From: Paraburkholderia sabiae
GTDB taxonomy: Bacteria > Pseudomonadota > Gammaproteobacteria > Burkholderiales > Burkholderiaceae
Length of the DNA: 64,000 bases
Assembly (NCBI RefSeq): GCF_030412785.1
Contig: NZ_CP125295.1
Span: 5,704,001 to 5,768,000 of the forward strand
Direction of reading: 5' to 3'
Below, in pieces: positions 27,825-36,799 of this stretch; within the stretch, counting starts at the first letter, position 1; every line of letters begins with the position of its first letter. Made by a program: the position numbers and the translations under genes. Below the pieces are notes generated by a model. It saw only the letters and a program-made list of their open reading frames with translations, had not been told where the DNA came from and did no database searches.

Positions 27825-29180
27825 TTACGCCGCAACGCCCGCACTGATTTCCCTGATCTGGAACTCGACGTCCTGCCAGACCATCGCCGGGAAAATGTTC
27901 TCGGCCTGCGAGCCGAAGGTGCTCTGGAATACCCGCGCGTTTTCGAGCACGTCCAGATATTGATGCACCTTGTTCTGCTGAACGATGTTCTCGACGCCGA
28001 CATTCACGGTATATCCGCCTTGAGCCAGCATGTTGACCCCGGTGATATCGACACAATAAGTCTTACCCGCTTCGAACGACGGCATGTTGACCTGGGGGAA
28101 GTTGGAGTTCATCGCCCCAACGATCTGGTTCCCCTTGAAGTCCCGCAGCGAATATCCAATGGCCGGGTTCTCGACGTCGGTGTTCGCCCTGACGATCACT
28201 CTCAGCTTGTACGGCTCGTGCAACTCGAGCAATTCCGTTCCATGTCCTTGCTGATCCATCAGCGTGACGTCCAGAATGGTCGCGCGGCCGTCACCGTAGC
28301 GACTGTGACCGTCGAGGAACGCCACCGGCTCATGCGGGACGACTTGCTCGACCGGATCCGGCAACGGCTGCGGCGGCTCGGCTTCGGACACTTTCTTTGT
28401 CGTAATCCGGTTGATGTCGAGGTTCATCTCGCTGACGTAAGACCCCACCACCTGCTTCGGATCGCCATACGCGACTGCGCGTCCCTGCTTCAGCCAGAGC
28501 ACCTTGCTGCAGATATTGCGCACGCTGCTCATATCGTGGCTCACGAACAGCACTGTCGTGCCGCGGTCCATCAGTTCGCGAAGCCGGACCATGCACTTTG
28601 CCTGGAACGCGAGATCGCCAACAGCCAACGCTTCGTCGACGATCAGAATGCTCGGATCCATGCTCGCGGCAATCGCAAACGCCACGCGGACATACATCCC
28701 CGACGAATACATTTTGACGGGCTGATCGATGAACATGCCGACGTCGGCGAACGCGACGATATCGTCGTAGCGCGCTTCGATTTCCTGCTTGCTGAGACCA
28801 AGCAGCGTCCCGTTCATGAAAATGTTCTCGCGCCCGGTGAATTCCGGGTTGAAGCCCGCGCCCAGTTCGAGCAACGCAGCCACGCGGCCGTTCACCTCGA
28901 CATGGCCCTGCGTCGGGCTCAAAGTGCCGCAGATCATCTGCAGCAACGTGGACTTGCCACTCCCGTTGCGACCGATGATACCGACCGTCTCTCCCTTCCT
29001 CACCTCGAAGGACACGTCGTTGAGCGCCCAGAACTCGCTGAAGTAGTGCTTCGGCTGCCCGCCAACCAACCGCTGAACGCGCGGCAGCACGAACTGCTTC
29101 AGCCGGTCGCGCGGCGTTTCGTAGATCTGGTAGCGTTTGGCGAGCTGGTGTACGCCGATAGCGATATCGTCAGAGGACAT
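27825..29180 (-). CDS. wzt: O-antigen ABC transporter ATP-binding protein with C-terminal glycan-binding domain
   Basis: This 451-residue protein has an ABC ATPase domain with Walker A GIIGRNGSGKSTLL, signature YSSGMYVRVAFA and Walker B ILIVDEALAVGD. A C-terminal beta-rich domain occupies roughly residues 290-450. The second domain is the Wzt_C type that recognises the end of the finished polysaccharide in chain-terminating O-antigen systems. With Wzm it exports undecaprenyl-linked O-antigen across the inner membrane. ATG at 29180 has AAAGGGG upstream and overlaps wzm by 11 bases. The longer frame beginning at 29237 lies inside wzm and is rejected. Confidence 0.92.
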   Translation of the reverse strand: MSSDDIAIGVHQLAKRYQIYETPRDRLKQFVLPRVQRLVGGQPKHYFSEFWALNDVSFEVRKGETVGIIGRNGSGKSTLLQMICGTLSPTQGHVEVNGRVAALLELGAGFNPEFTGRENIFMNGTLLGLSKQEIEARYDDIVAFADVGMFIDQPVKMYSSGMYVRVAFAIAASMDPSILIVDEALAVGDLAFQAKCMVRLRELMDRGTTVLFVSHDMSSVRNICSKVLWLKQGRAVAYGDPKQVVGSYVSEMNLDINRITTKKVSEAEPPQPLPDPVEQVVPHEPVAFLDGHSRYGDGRATILDVTLMDQQGHGTELLELHEPYKLRVIVRANTDVENPAIGYSLRDFKGNQIVGAMNSNFPQVNMPSFEAGKTYCVDITGVNMLAQGGYTVNVGVENIVQQNKVHQYLDVLENARVFQSTFGSQAENIFPAMVWQDVEFQIREISAGVAA

Positions 29181-30024
29181 CGGCGAACCCCTTTCTTGTC
29201 TTCTGGAACCACGCATACCCGGCCCACGCGACGACACACGCCGCGATCAGGTATACGGCCAGCCCCAGCCAGTTGGGCTGTTTTCCCCAAACCAGCACGT
29301 CGCGCGCCTGCTCAATGATGAAGGTCAGCGGGTTGGCCATGATGATCGGCTGAAAACGCGGCGGCACGGCGTCCACGGGATAAAACACAGGCGAGACGAA
29401 CATCAGCACGGTGGTCAACAGCGAGATGGTTTGCCCCACATCGCGCAGGAAAACGCCGAGCGAAGCGAAAATCCACGCCAGCCCCAGCGTGACGATGACG
29501 AGCGGCAGCAGCACGAGTGGGAAGAACACCACCGTCCAGGGCAGACTACCGTTGAAAACGAGGATCGCGCACAACAGCACGGCCACACTAACGCAACCGT
29601 GGAACAACGCCGCACCCATCGTGGAAACGGGCAGCACTTCGATCGGAAACACGACTTTCTTCACGAAATTGACGTTCGAGATCACCAGCGTGGGCGAGCG
29701 ATTGATTACTTCCGAAAACAGGTTCAGCACGATCAGCCCGACGAACAGCAGCACGGCGAACTCGGTCTTGCTTTGCACGGCGCCCGCACCGCCCCAGCGC
29801 GCCTTGAACACCTCGGAAAACACGAAGGTGTAGACGGTCAGCATGAACAGCGGCTGGACAAAAGACCACGCGAGTCCCATCGCGGAACCCTTATAGCGGC
29901 CGAGCACCTCGCGCCGCGTCATCTGTGCGATCAGCTGGCGGTTGCGCCACAACCCCGCCACCAGGGAAACAGGGCCGCAAGGCGTCGCCGCGTGCGGGTC
30001 GAACGCCCGGGTCGGTACGTTCAT
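29170..30024 (-). CDS. wzm: O-antigen ABC transporter permease
   Basis: This 284-residue integral membrane protein has about six helices and the amphipathic entry helix typical of ABC-2 polysaccharide permeases. It carries LIAQMTRREVLGRYKGSAMG near residue 35 and LFVGLIVLNLFSEV in the second helix. It forms the channel for Wzt. ATG at 30024 has GGAG nine bases upstream, so the longer frame to 30090 is not used. A 158-base gap separates it from the upstream glycosyltransferase gene. Confidence 0.9.
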   Translation of the reverse strand: MNVPTRAFDPHAATPCGPVSLVAGLWRNRQLIAQMTRREVLGRYKGSAMGLAWSFVQPLFMLTVYTFVFSEVFKARWGGAGAVQSKTEFAVLLFVGLIVLNLFSEVINRSPTLVISNVNFVKKVVFPIEVLPVSTMGAALFHGCVSVAVLLCAILVFNGSLPWTVVFFPLVLLPLVIVTLGLAWIFASLGVFLRDVGQTISLLTTVLMFVSPVFYPVDAVPPRFQPIIMANPLTFIIEQARDVLVWGKQPNWLGLAVYLIAACVVAWAGYAWFQKTRKGFADVL

Positions 30025-30182
30025 GCGTAACACTCCAAAATAAGCTCCTTCAATCCGTGATCGCGGGTAGCGCGGCCGCTTTGCCTGCACCGCCCAATTA
30101 CACTCACACTCACGTAGTCATAAAGTCGCGCAGCCCACCGCTCGCAAGCCACGTCGCAATCGAATGGCCGGGCGCCGTCGCC

Positions 30183-31094
30183 TCAGTGGCGCCCCAGGCG
30201 GCCAGCCCAGCCGTCTCGCAGACCCCGCAGGGCCATCATGATGTGCTGCGAGCGCTGGTCGGGGAAAAACGAATAGACCACGAGACGGACGGGCAGCTTG
30301 ACCAGCTCCGTGGTCTTCCAGCTCCACGGCATGTACGGGCGCTTGAGCAAAGCGATGACGTTCCGGAACTGATAATAATGGCGCAACGGCCCGTGCATCG
30401 GGTAGGGGCGGCCAAAGATTCGCACGGGCTCGGCGCCGAGTTCGTGGCTCATCCGGATCCAGGGCAGCCCCAGAATACGATAGCCCTTCTGCTTCGCCCG
30501 CACACACCACTCCAGATCGACGAAATCGATAAACAGCGCGTCGTCCATCGGTCCCACTTCGGACCAGTAGCGCAGATTGATGCAGGAACCGGATGTAATC
30601 AGAAAGTCGACGTCGATGGGCTCATTCCCCTCCGGCACCAGCCGTTCGAGTTTCCAGTGACGAAACCGCACGAACGGCGCGACGCCGCCAAGACGCGGAT
30701 CGTCATAGGCGGGGCCGACGAGCGCAACCCGTTCACCTGCTTCGTTCGACCGGGCGACTTCGGCCGGAAGATCCGATAGGAGCGCAGCGGGGGGATCGCT
30801 GTCCTGGTCGAACAACAGCGCCATCTCGATGCCATTGCACCTGAGCACTTCGATGCCCTGATTGAGCGCGGTCGCAATACCCACGTTCTCGCCGTTCGGA
30901 AGATACTCGACCGCCTCCGACAGGCCAAGACTGGCGGCTGGGCGAATGGCTGGCGTGTTGTCGACCACGACGCAGGGCATCGTCGACGCGAGCCGGTTGG
31001 CTCGTTCGACACACGCTGCGTCCGGGTTGAAGAAAACGACCACCGCACCGGCACGGGGCGCAGCCGATGTCTGCGTCAAGGTGCCGCCATGCAT
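30183..31094 (-). CDS. GT2 glycosyltransferase, rhamnosyltransferase-like
   Basis: This 303-residue protein resembles RfbF/WbbL-type rhamnosyltransferases. It has AVVVFFNPDAACVERANRL at the start, CVVVDNTP as the first acidic loop, NVGIATALNQGIEV, and the DxD-like ALLFDQDSDPP. The stretch DFLITSGSCINLRYW and LFIDFVDLEWCVRAKQKGY match the acceptor and catalytic region of that family. A role in adding L-rhamnose fits the adjacent rml genes. Its 5' end overlaps the rmlD stop by 19 bases. An alternative in-frame TTG start lies a few codons downstream. Confidence 0.82.
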   Translation of the reverse strand: MHGGTLTQTSAAPRAGAVVVFFNPDAACVERANRLASTMPCVVVDNTPAIRPAASLGLSEAVEYLPNGENVGIATALNQGIEVLRCNGIEMALLFDQDSDPPAALLSDLPAEVARSNEAGERVALVGPAYDDPRLGGVAPFVRFRHWKLERLVPEGNEPIDVDFLITSGSCINLRYWSEVGPMDDALFIDFVDLEWCVRAKQKGYRILGLPWIRMSHELGAEPVRIFGRPYPMHGPLRHYYQFRNVIALLKRPYMPWSWKTTELVKLPVRLVVYSFFPDQRSQHIMMALRGLRDGWAGRLGRH

Positions 31095-31969
31095 AGCTGC
31101 AATGCTTCACGCCAGTCGGGAGCACGCACACCGAATGCAGCGGCCAGCTTGTCGTTCGACATCGACGAGTTGGTCGGTCGGCTTGCCGGTGTCGGATACG
31201 CGGAGGCGGGAATGGGCTTCACGGCCGGTTTTTTCTGCAGGCTCGATAACTCGAAGATCGCCTCGGCGAAGCCATGCCACGACGTGACGCCGCCGGCCGT
31301 CAGATGGTAGACGCCCGAATACTCGCGCCACCACTGCTCGCCATCGGCGGCAGCGGCCTGGGCCAGCACGTGTGCCGTCGACGTCGCAATCGTGTTCGAC
31401 CACGTCGGCGCGCCGAACTGATTGGACACGACGCTCAGTTCCTCGCGCTCTGCGCCAACGCGCAACATAGTCAGAAGAAAGTTCTTGCCACGCGTGCCGT
31501 ACACCCAGCTGGTGCGGAAGATCAGGTGCGCACCGCCGACGGCGGCGATGGCCTGCTCGCCGGCGAGCTTGCTGCGCCCGTAGACATTGATGGGATTGAC
31601 TGCATCGCTTTCGACATACGCACCGTCGTTCGTGCCGTCGAAAACGTAGTCCGTCGAATAGTGGACGAGGGCCGCGCCAAGGCGCTTCGCCTCTTCCGCG
31701 AGCACGGCGGGCGCTTCGGCGTTGATCCGCATCGCAGCGTCGACGTCTGTTTCCGCCTTGTCGACAGCCGTGTAAGCCGCAGGGTTCACGATAAGCGCGG
31801 GCTTCACTTCGCGCACGACACGGCGAACCCGCTCGAGGTCGGAAAGATCGAGTTCGCTGCGGCGCGGCGCGACGACGGTGCCGAGCCCCTGAAGGCTGCG
31901 AGCCAGTTCGAATCCAACCTGGCCATTGACACCAGTCAGCAGGATGGTCCGTTGCACAGACGCCTTCAT
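31076..31969 (-). CDS. rmlD: dTDP-4-dehydrorhamnose reductase
   Basis: This 297-residue NADPH-dependent reductase catalyses the last step of dTDP-L-rhamnose synthesis. It has the N-terminal nucleotide-binding GVNGQVGFELARSL, the catalytic YxxxK in NVYGRSKLAGEQA, and FRTSWVYGTRGKNFLLTMLR. ATG at 31969 has GAGGG upstream; the five-codon-longer frame would place that ribosome-binding site inside the gene. It follows rmlC with a gap of seven bases. Confidence 0.95.
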   Translation of the reverse strand: MKASVQRTILLTGVNGQVGFELARSLQGLGTVVAPRRSELDLSDLERVRRVVREVKPALIVNPAAYTAVDKAETDVDAAMRINAEAPAVLAEEAKRLGAALVHYSTDYVFDGTNDGAYVESDAVNPINVYGRSKLAGEQAIAAVGGAHLIFRTSWVYGTRGKNFLLTMLRVGAEREELSVVSNQFGAPTWSNTIATSTAHVLAQAAAADGEQWWREYSGVYHLTAGGVTSWHGFAEAIFELSSLQKKPAVKPIPASAYPTPASRPTNSSMSNDKLAAAFGVRAPDWREALQLCMAAP

Positions 31970-31976
31970 ATAACCC

Positions 31977-32528
31977 TCACGCAAAGCATTCGGCTTCGCT
32001 CAGGCGCTTTCCGGCTGCGTCTTTGGCGGCCAGCACCGGCTCGAAATCGATGGGCCATTCGATGCCGATCTCGGGATCGCTCCAGACGATGCTGCGCTCG
32101 TGCTCCGGAAACCAGTATTCGGTCGTCTTGTAGAGAAATTGCGCCACCTCCGACAACACGACGAAACCATGCGCGAACCCGGGTGGAATCCAAAGCTGCC
32201 TGTGGTTGTCGCCCGACAGCAGCACGCCTTCCCACTTGCCGAAATTCGGCGAGCTTTTGCGGATGTCGACTGCGACGTCGAACACTTCACCTTCGACCAC
32301 GCGCACGAGTTTTCCTTGCGCACGCTCGATTTGATAGTGCAGCCCGCGTAGCACGCCCTTCGCAGAACGCGAATGGTTGTCCTGCACGAACTCGACGCCC
32401 GCTTCGACCTTCTCTGCAAATTCCCGCGCGTTAAAGCTTTCCAGGAAAAACCCGCGCGCATCACCGAATACCTTCGGCTCGATGATCTTGACTTCAGGAA
32501 GCGCCGTTGCAGTTACGCTGATGGCCAT
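31977..32528 (-). CDS. rmlC: dTDP-4-dehydrorhamnose 3,5-epimerase
   Basis: This 183-residue cupin shows the RmlC signature motifs: [31 protein letters not shown] with the catalytic His, and [12 protein letters not shown]. It inverts C3 and C5 of dTDP-4-keto-6-deoxyglucose. The ATG at 32528 gives the normal family length, and the longer frame back to 32624 lies inside rmlA. Its first codons overlap the end of rmlA by 16 bases, which suggests translational coupling. Confidence 0.95.
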   Translation of the reverse strand: MAISVTATALPEVKIIEPKVFGDARGFFLESFNAREFAEKVEAGVEFVQDNHSRSAKGVLRGLHYQIERAQGKLVRVVEGEVFDVAVDIRKSSPNFGKWEGVLLSGDNHRQLWIPPGFAHGFVVLSEVAQFLYKTTEYWFPEHERSIVWSDPEIGIEWPIDFEPVLAAKDAAGKRLSEAECFA

Positions 32529-33406
32529 GCGACTTGGTCCGTAAGAAGGTTCTGCAGATACTGCCCGTACGCGTTCTTTGACAGCGGCCCGGCGAGCGCA
32601 AGCAATTGCTCGGCATTGATCCACTTGCGCCGATACGCAATCTCTTCAGGGCATGCAACCACAAGCCCCTGCCGCTTCTGCAGCGTCGCGATGAACGTCG
32701 CCGCTTCGATCAGCGAATCGTGCGTACCCGTATCGAGCCACGCATAGCCGCGGCCCATAATCTCGACGTCGAGCTTCTTCTGCGAGAGGTAGCGCGAGTT
32801 CACGTCGGTGATCTCAAGCTCGCCAAGAGCCGAAGGCTTGATATCGGCAGCAATATCGCAAACTTGATTGTCGTAGAAGTACAGGCCCGTGACGGCGTAG
32901 TTCGAACGCGGCTTCGCGGGCTTTTCTTCGATCGACAGCGCGCGGAAGTCCTTGTCGAACTCGACCACGCCGTAACGCTCCGGATCGTGCACGTGATACG
33001 CGAACACCGTCGCGCCATCCGCACGCGCATTCGCGCGCTCGAGTTGCTTGGCGAGATCGTGACCATAGAAAATGTTGTCGCCGAGAATCAGCGCCGACGG
33101 ATCGTTGCCGACGAATTCCTTGCCTATGATGAACGCCTGCGCGAGGCCATCCGGCGACGGCTGCACCGCGTACTGAATGTTCATCCCCCACTGACTGCCG
33201 TCGCCGAGCATCGCTTCGAATCGCGGCGTATCTTGCGGCGTCGAGATGATCAGCACATCGCGGATGCCCGCAATCATCAGCGTCGACAGCGGGTAGTAGA
33301 TCATCGGCTTGTCGTAGACGGGAAGCAGCTGCTTCGAAACGACATGCGTTATAGGATACAGCCGGGTGCCCGAGCCGCCCGCCAGAATAATGCCCTTGCG
33401 CGCCAT
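32513..33406 (-). CDS. rmlA: Glucose-1-phosphate thymidylyltransferase
   Basis: This 297-residue enzyme makes dTDP-glucose from dTTP and glucose-1-phosphate. The nucleotidyltransferase signature [20 protein letters not shown] stands at the N-terminus, followed by [20 protein letters not shown] and [16 protein letters not shown] at 33406 has AAGGGCGGAA upstream. The frame is open to 33592, but that part is antisense-like arginine-rich sequence inside rmlB. The product feeds both the rhamnose branch and the proposed 3-amino-sugar branch. Confidence 0.96.
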   Translation of the reverse strand: MARKGIILAGGSGTRLYPITHVVSKQLLPVYDKPMIYYPLSTLMIAGIRDVLIISTPQDTPRFEAMLGDGSQWGMNIQYAVQPSPDGLAQAFIIGKEFVGNDPSALILGDNIFYGHDLAKQLERANARADGATVFAYHVHDPERYGVVEFDKDFRALSIEEKPAKPRSNYAVTGLYFYDNQVCDIAADIKPSALGELEITDVNSRYLSQKKLDVEIMGRGYAWLDTGTHDSLIEAATFIATLQKRQGLVVACPEEIAYRRKWINAEQLLALAGPLSKNAYGQYLQNLLTDQVAWPSA

Positions 33407-33416
33407 CGTTCCGCCC

Positions 33417-34478
33417 TTACGCGCGTTGCGCGTAGTTCGTTTCGACCCACTTGCGGTACTCGCCCGAAGCCACTTCGTCCGCCCATTCCTGGTTGTCGAG
33501 ATACCACTGCACCGTCTTCGCGAGACCCGTTTCAAACGTTTCCGCCGGCGTCCAGCCAAGCTCGCGCTCGAGCTTGCGCGCATCGATCGCATAGCGACGG
33601 TCGTGGCCGGGACGATCCGTCACATACGTGATCTGATCGCGATACGAGCCTTGTGCCTTCGGACGCTTCTGGTCCAGCAGATCGCACAGCGTATGCACGA
33701 CTTCGAGATTCTTTTTCTCGTTCCAGCCGCCGACGTTGTACGTCTCGCCCGGCACGCCGCGTGCGAGCACTTCGCGGATCGCGCTGCAATGGTCGCCGAC
33801 GTACAGCCAGTCGCGCACATTCTGACCGTCGCCATAGACAGGCAGCGGCTTGCCGCCGAGCGCGTTCGCGATCATCAGCGGGATGAGCTTTTCGGGGAAC
33901 TGATACGGACCGTAGTTGTTCGAGCAGTTGGTCGTCAGCACGGGCAGCCCGTACGTGTGGTGATACGCACGCACAAGATGGTCGGAGCCCGCCTTGGTGG
34001 CCGAATAAGGACTGTTCGGTGCGTACGGCGTCGTTTCGGAGAATTGCGGATCGGTCGCGGACAGCGAGCCGAACACTTCGTCAGTCGACACGTGCAGAAA
34101 GCGGAAGGCTGTCTTGTCTGCAGTATCCAGCGTGTTCCAGTACGATCGGGCTGCTTCGAGCAGCGTGAAGGTGCCGACCACGTTGGTCTGCACGAAGTCG
34201 GCGGGACCGTGGATCGAACGATCGACGTGGCTTTCAGCAGCGAAGTGCAGCACCGCGCGCGGCTTGTGTTCGGCGAAGAGTTTGTCGAGTGTCTCGCGGT
34301 CGCAGATGTCGGCGCGCACAAACACGTGACGGGGGTTGTCCTGTTGCGATTTCAACGTGCCCAGATTGCCGGCATAGGTGAGCTTGTCCAGATTCAGGAC
34401 CGGCTCTTCCGAGGCGTTCAACCATTCAAGCACGAAATTGGCGCCGATAAAGCCGGCACCGCCCGTTACCAGGATCAT
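33417..34478 (-). CDS. rmlB: dTDP-glucose 4,6-dehydratase
   Basis: This 353-residue extended SDR enzyme converts dTDP-glucose to dTDP-4-keto-6-deoxyglucose, the branch point for rhamnose and 3-amino sugars. It has the nucleotide-binding motif [19 protein letters not shown], the catalytic Thr-Asp-Glu in [11 protein letters not shown] and YxxxK in [17 protein letters not shown] at 34478 follows AAGGAA. It is the first gene of the long minus-strand operon, with a 200-base gap upstream that should hold the promoter. Confidence 0.96.
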   Translation of the reverse strand: MILVTGGAGFIGANFVLEWLNASEEPVLNLDKLTYAGNLGTLKSQQDNPRHVFVRADICDRETLDKLFAEHKPRAVLHFAAESHVDRSIHGPADFVQTNVVGTFTLLEAARSYWNTLDTADKTAFRFLHVSTDEVFGSLSATDPQFSETTPYAPNSPYSATKAGSDHLVRAYHHTYGLPVLTTNCSNNYGPYQFPEKLIPLMIANALGGKPLPVYGDGQNVRDWLYVGDHCSAIREVLARGVPGETYNVGGWNEKKNLEVVHTLCDLLDQKRPKAQGSYRDQITYVTDRPGHDRRYAIDARKLERELGWTPAETFETGLAKTVQWYLDNQEWADEVASGEYRKWVETNYAQRA

Positions 34479-34619
34479 GGGATTCCTTCTTGAGATTTTC
34501 TTGGCCGAGTGATCCGGGCACCGGGGGCGGCAGTCGTCCGGCAATTTTACCTGACTGGTCGATACCGCCGGCAAAAATGACCGGACGTCACACGAGCGCA
34601 CGTGGGTACGTAACCGGCC

Positions 34620-34625
34620 ATTATA
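34620..34625 (-). promoter_or_regulatory. Candidate -10 element for the O-antigen operon
   Basis: On the minus strand these six bases read TATAAT, 142 bases before the rmlB start. No convincing -35 partner was found at 16-18 bases. Listed as a weak candidate. Confidence 0.3.
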
Positions 34626-34677
34626 AAGGTGTCGAAGAGAAACACCAGCGCACTAACAAACTGATGCAGTTTGCAAA

Positions 34678-35580
34678 TCAGGCCAAGGCAAGCATCCAGT
34701 CGATGGTGTCTTCGAGCCCGATAGCGGGCATGTCGGGCACAACGCGATTCAGCCGTTCGGCCGATCCAACCAGCACTTTGACTTCATTTTCGCGAACGAA
34801 GGCGGGATTTACGCGAATTTCGAGATCATGGCCGGACGCCTCGCGGACGAGGTCGATGATATCGGTCAGCGTGCGCGGGCTGCCGCTGCAGACATTGAGC
34901 GTCTCTCCCGCGACAGGCGATTCCAGTAATGCGCGATAAGCGCGAGAAACCATCCGCACGTCAGAAAAATCGCGCGCGACATTGATATTTCCCAATTCGA
35001 TAAACGGCCGTCGGCGGACGAAATGGGAAACGATTTTCGGAACCAGGAAACGCTCGGATTGCCCGCGCCCCGTGTAATTGAACGGCCGCGTGACAACGAT
35101 CGGCAGCCGGTCGAACCATGTCCGCGCCAGATGCTCCATCGCCAGCTTGCTCGCCGCGTAGTGATTGACGGGCGCAGCAGGCGTGTCCTCGTCGACGACA
35201 CCTTCCGCGTTCCCGTAGATGTTCGCGCTGCTCGCAATCAGGATCTTGCGCGGCTCGTGTCCGACGTCGACACACGCCTGCAGCAAATTCGTCGTCCCAA
35301 TCACGTTGACGTTGTACATTTCCAACGGATCGTCGTGCGCGACGAAGCTGATGGCGGCCAGATGCACGATGAACGCCGGCTTCAGTTCGCCGATCAGGCG
35401 GCGGCAGTCCGACAGCGACGTGATATCGAGCGTCCGTTCACCGGCCTGCGGCTCGCCTGCCGTCGTACCGATGACCTCGTAGCCCGCGTCGGCGAGTTCC
35501 TCGCGCACGTAGGCACCAGTGAAACCGCTCGCTCCCGTGATGAGAACGCGATGGACGACTGGTGTAGACGGATGCCGCAA
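34678..35580 (-). CDS. rmd: GDP-4-keto-6-deoxymannose reductase-like NAD-dependent epimerase
   Basis: This 300-residue SDR protein has the Rossmann motif LITGASGFTGAYV, FIVHLAAISFV, ASSANIYGN and the catalytic YxxxK in NHYAASKLAMEHLA. The segment RPFNYTGRGQSERFLVPKIV is shared with Rmd and GDP-6-deoxy-talose-forming enzymes. It would reduce GDP-4-keto-6-deoxymannose made by Gmd, which is not in this window; the partial manC at the left edge supports a GDP-mannose pool. The start is probably TTG at 35580, because GGGAGGA stands just upstream. The ATG at 35631 would place that site inside the gene. The symbol is tentative. Confidence 0.72.
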   Translation of the reverse strand: MRHPSTPVVHRVLITGASGFTGAYVREELADAGYEVIGTTAGEPQAGERTLDITSLSDCRRLIGELKPAFIVHLAAISFVAHDDPLEMYNVNVIGTTNLLQACVDVGHEPRKILIASSANIYGNAEGVVDEDTPAAPVNHYAASKLAMEHLARTWFDRLPIVVTRPFNYTGRGQSERFLVPKIVSHFVRRRPFIELGNINVARDFSDVRMVSRAYRALLESPVAGETLNVCSGSPRTLTDIIDLVREASGHDLEIRVNPAFVRENEVKVLVGSAERLNRVVPDMPAIGLEDTIDWMLALA

Positions 35581-35934
35581 ATCATTTCCTCCCTGATCTG
35601 GATGTGCCCGGATGCGAAGCGCGCCTATCATATCGGACGAATGAATCGATCGCTTTTATGCACAAAGGGCGCGGGAGGTTAGTCTGGCCGCTAGAAAATC
35701 CTCCAAAAATCGGAAAAAAATCAAAATAATTCCGTGCTTGCGTACGGGCGGCGGCGATACGGCGCAGCCGTCGGAGAGACCGGGTTTCGTCGCCGGACGC
35801 CACGGGGCACGCGCGCTATCATGTCGCGTTGCGCAATGCAGCCTGGCTGCCCGTGTGTTGAATTCCATGCCGGATGAATCGCGACCCTGCGAACGATGCG
35901 CGACCACGCCCCTTCGGACCACCATTTCTTGCCG
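35581..35934. other. Divergent intergenic region between rmd-like gene and apaH
   Basis: This 354-base region separates two divergent genes and should hold both promoters. It contains an A+T-rich stretch at about 35,690-35,730 in an otherwise G+C-rich context. No clear -35/-10 pair, repeat or RNA gene was recognised. It marks the right border of the polysaccharide region. Confidence 0.5.
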
Positions 35935-36783
35935 ATGACAGCTTCCACCGCTCCCGCCCCCCTCGCGTTCGGCGATCTTCAAGGTTGCCGCACCCAGTTC
36001 CAGCAGCTGCTCGCGAAGGCCGCGCCGCCCGCTGACACACCGTTGTGGTTCGCTGGCGATCTGATCAACCGCGGCGCAGAGTCGCTCGCGACGCTGCGCG
36101 ACATCATCAGCATGGGCGAGCGCGCGGTTCCCGTGCTGGGCAATCACGACCTGCATCTGCTCGCGGTCCACGCGGGCATCCGCAAATGCAAAAAGGGCGA
36201 CACGATCGAGGACATCCTGGCCGCGCCGGACGCGGACGATCTGGTCGACTGGGTGCGTCATCGCCCGCTCGCGCATTTCGAAAACGACATGCTTCTGGTG
36301 CATGCTGGCGTGTTGCCCCAGTGGGATGCGACGCTGACGATGGAACTCGCCGATGGACTGCATCGCGCGCTCATCGCGCCGGACTGGAAGGAGACGCTCG
36401 CCGGTCTCTATGGGAACAAGCCCGACCGCTGGACGAAGAACCTGAAAGGGATCGACCGGTTGCGCGTGACCTGCACGGCGCTCACCCGCATGCGCTTTTG
36501 CAGCGCGGACGGCACGATGGACTTTTCGACGAGCGGCGGACTGGACACCGCGCCCAAAGGCTGCATGCCCTGGTTCGACGTGCCGTCGCGGAAGACGGAA
36601 GACATCACCGTTGTCTTCGGACACTGGGCGGCGCTCGGCCTGACGATGCGCGACAACCTGATCGGACTTGACTCCGGCTGCGTCTGGGGCGAGCAGCTGT
36701 CGGCCGTACGGCTGGCGAAAAAAGCTTCCGAGCGCACCGTCGTACAGGTCGAATGCGAGGGATGCCGCGCGGTCGTCGACTGA
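35935..36783 (+). CDS. apaH: Symmetrical bis(5'-nucleosyl)-tetraphosphatase (diadenosine tetraphosphatase)
   Basis: This 282-residue metallophosphatase hydrolyses Ap4A to two ADP. It carries the three phosphoesterase motifs GDLQGC near residue 13, GDLINRG and GNHDLHLLAV, and the later metal-ligand histidines in LLVHAGVLPQWD and VVFGHWAALG. The ATG at 35935 gives the usual family length; an in-frame ATG at 35896 would add 13 residues and cannot be excluded because neither start has a strong ribosome-binding site. Confidence 0.93.
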   Translation: MTASTAPAPLAFGDLQGCRTQFQQLLAKAAPPADTPLWFAGDLINRGAESLATLRDIISMGERAVPVLGNHDLHLLAVHAGIRKCKKGDTIEDILAAPDADDLVDWVRHRPLAHFENDMLLVHAGVLPQWDATLTMELADGLHRALIAPDWKETLAGLYGNKPDRWTKNLKGIDRLRVTCTALTRMRFCSADGTMDFSTSGGLDTAPKGCMPWFDVPSRKTEDITVVFGHWAALGLTMRDNLIGLDSGCVWGEQLSAVRLAKKASERTVVQVECEGCRAVVD

Positions 36784-36799
36784 CTGACGTGCTTCAGCC

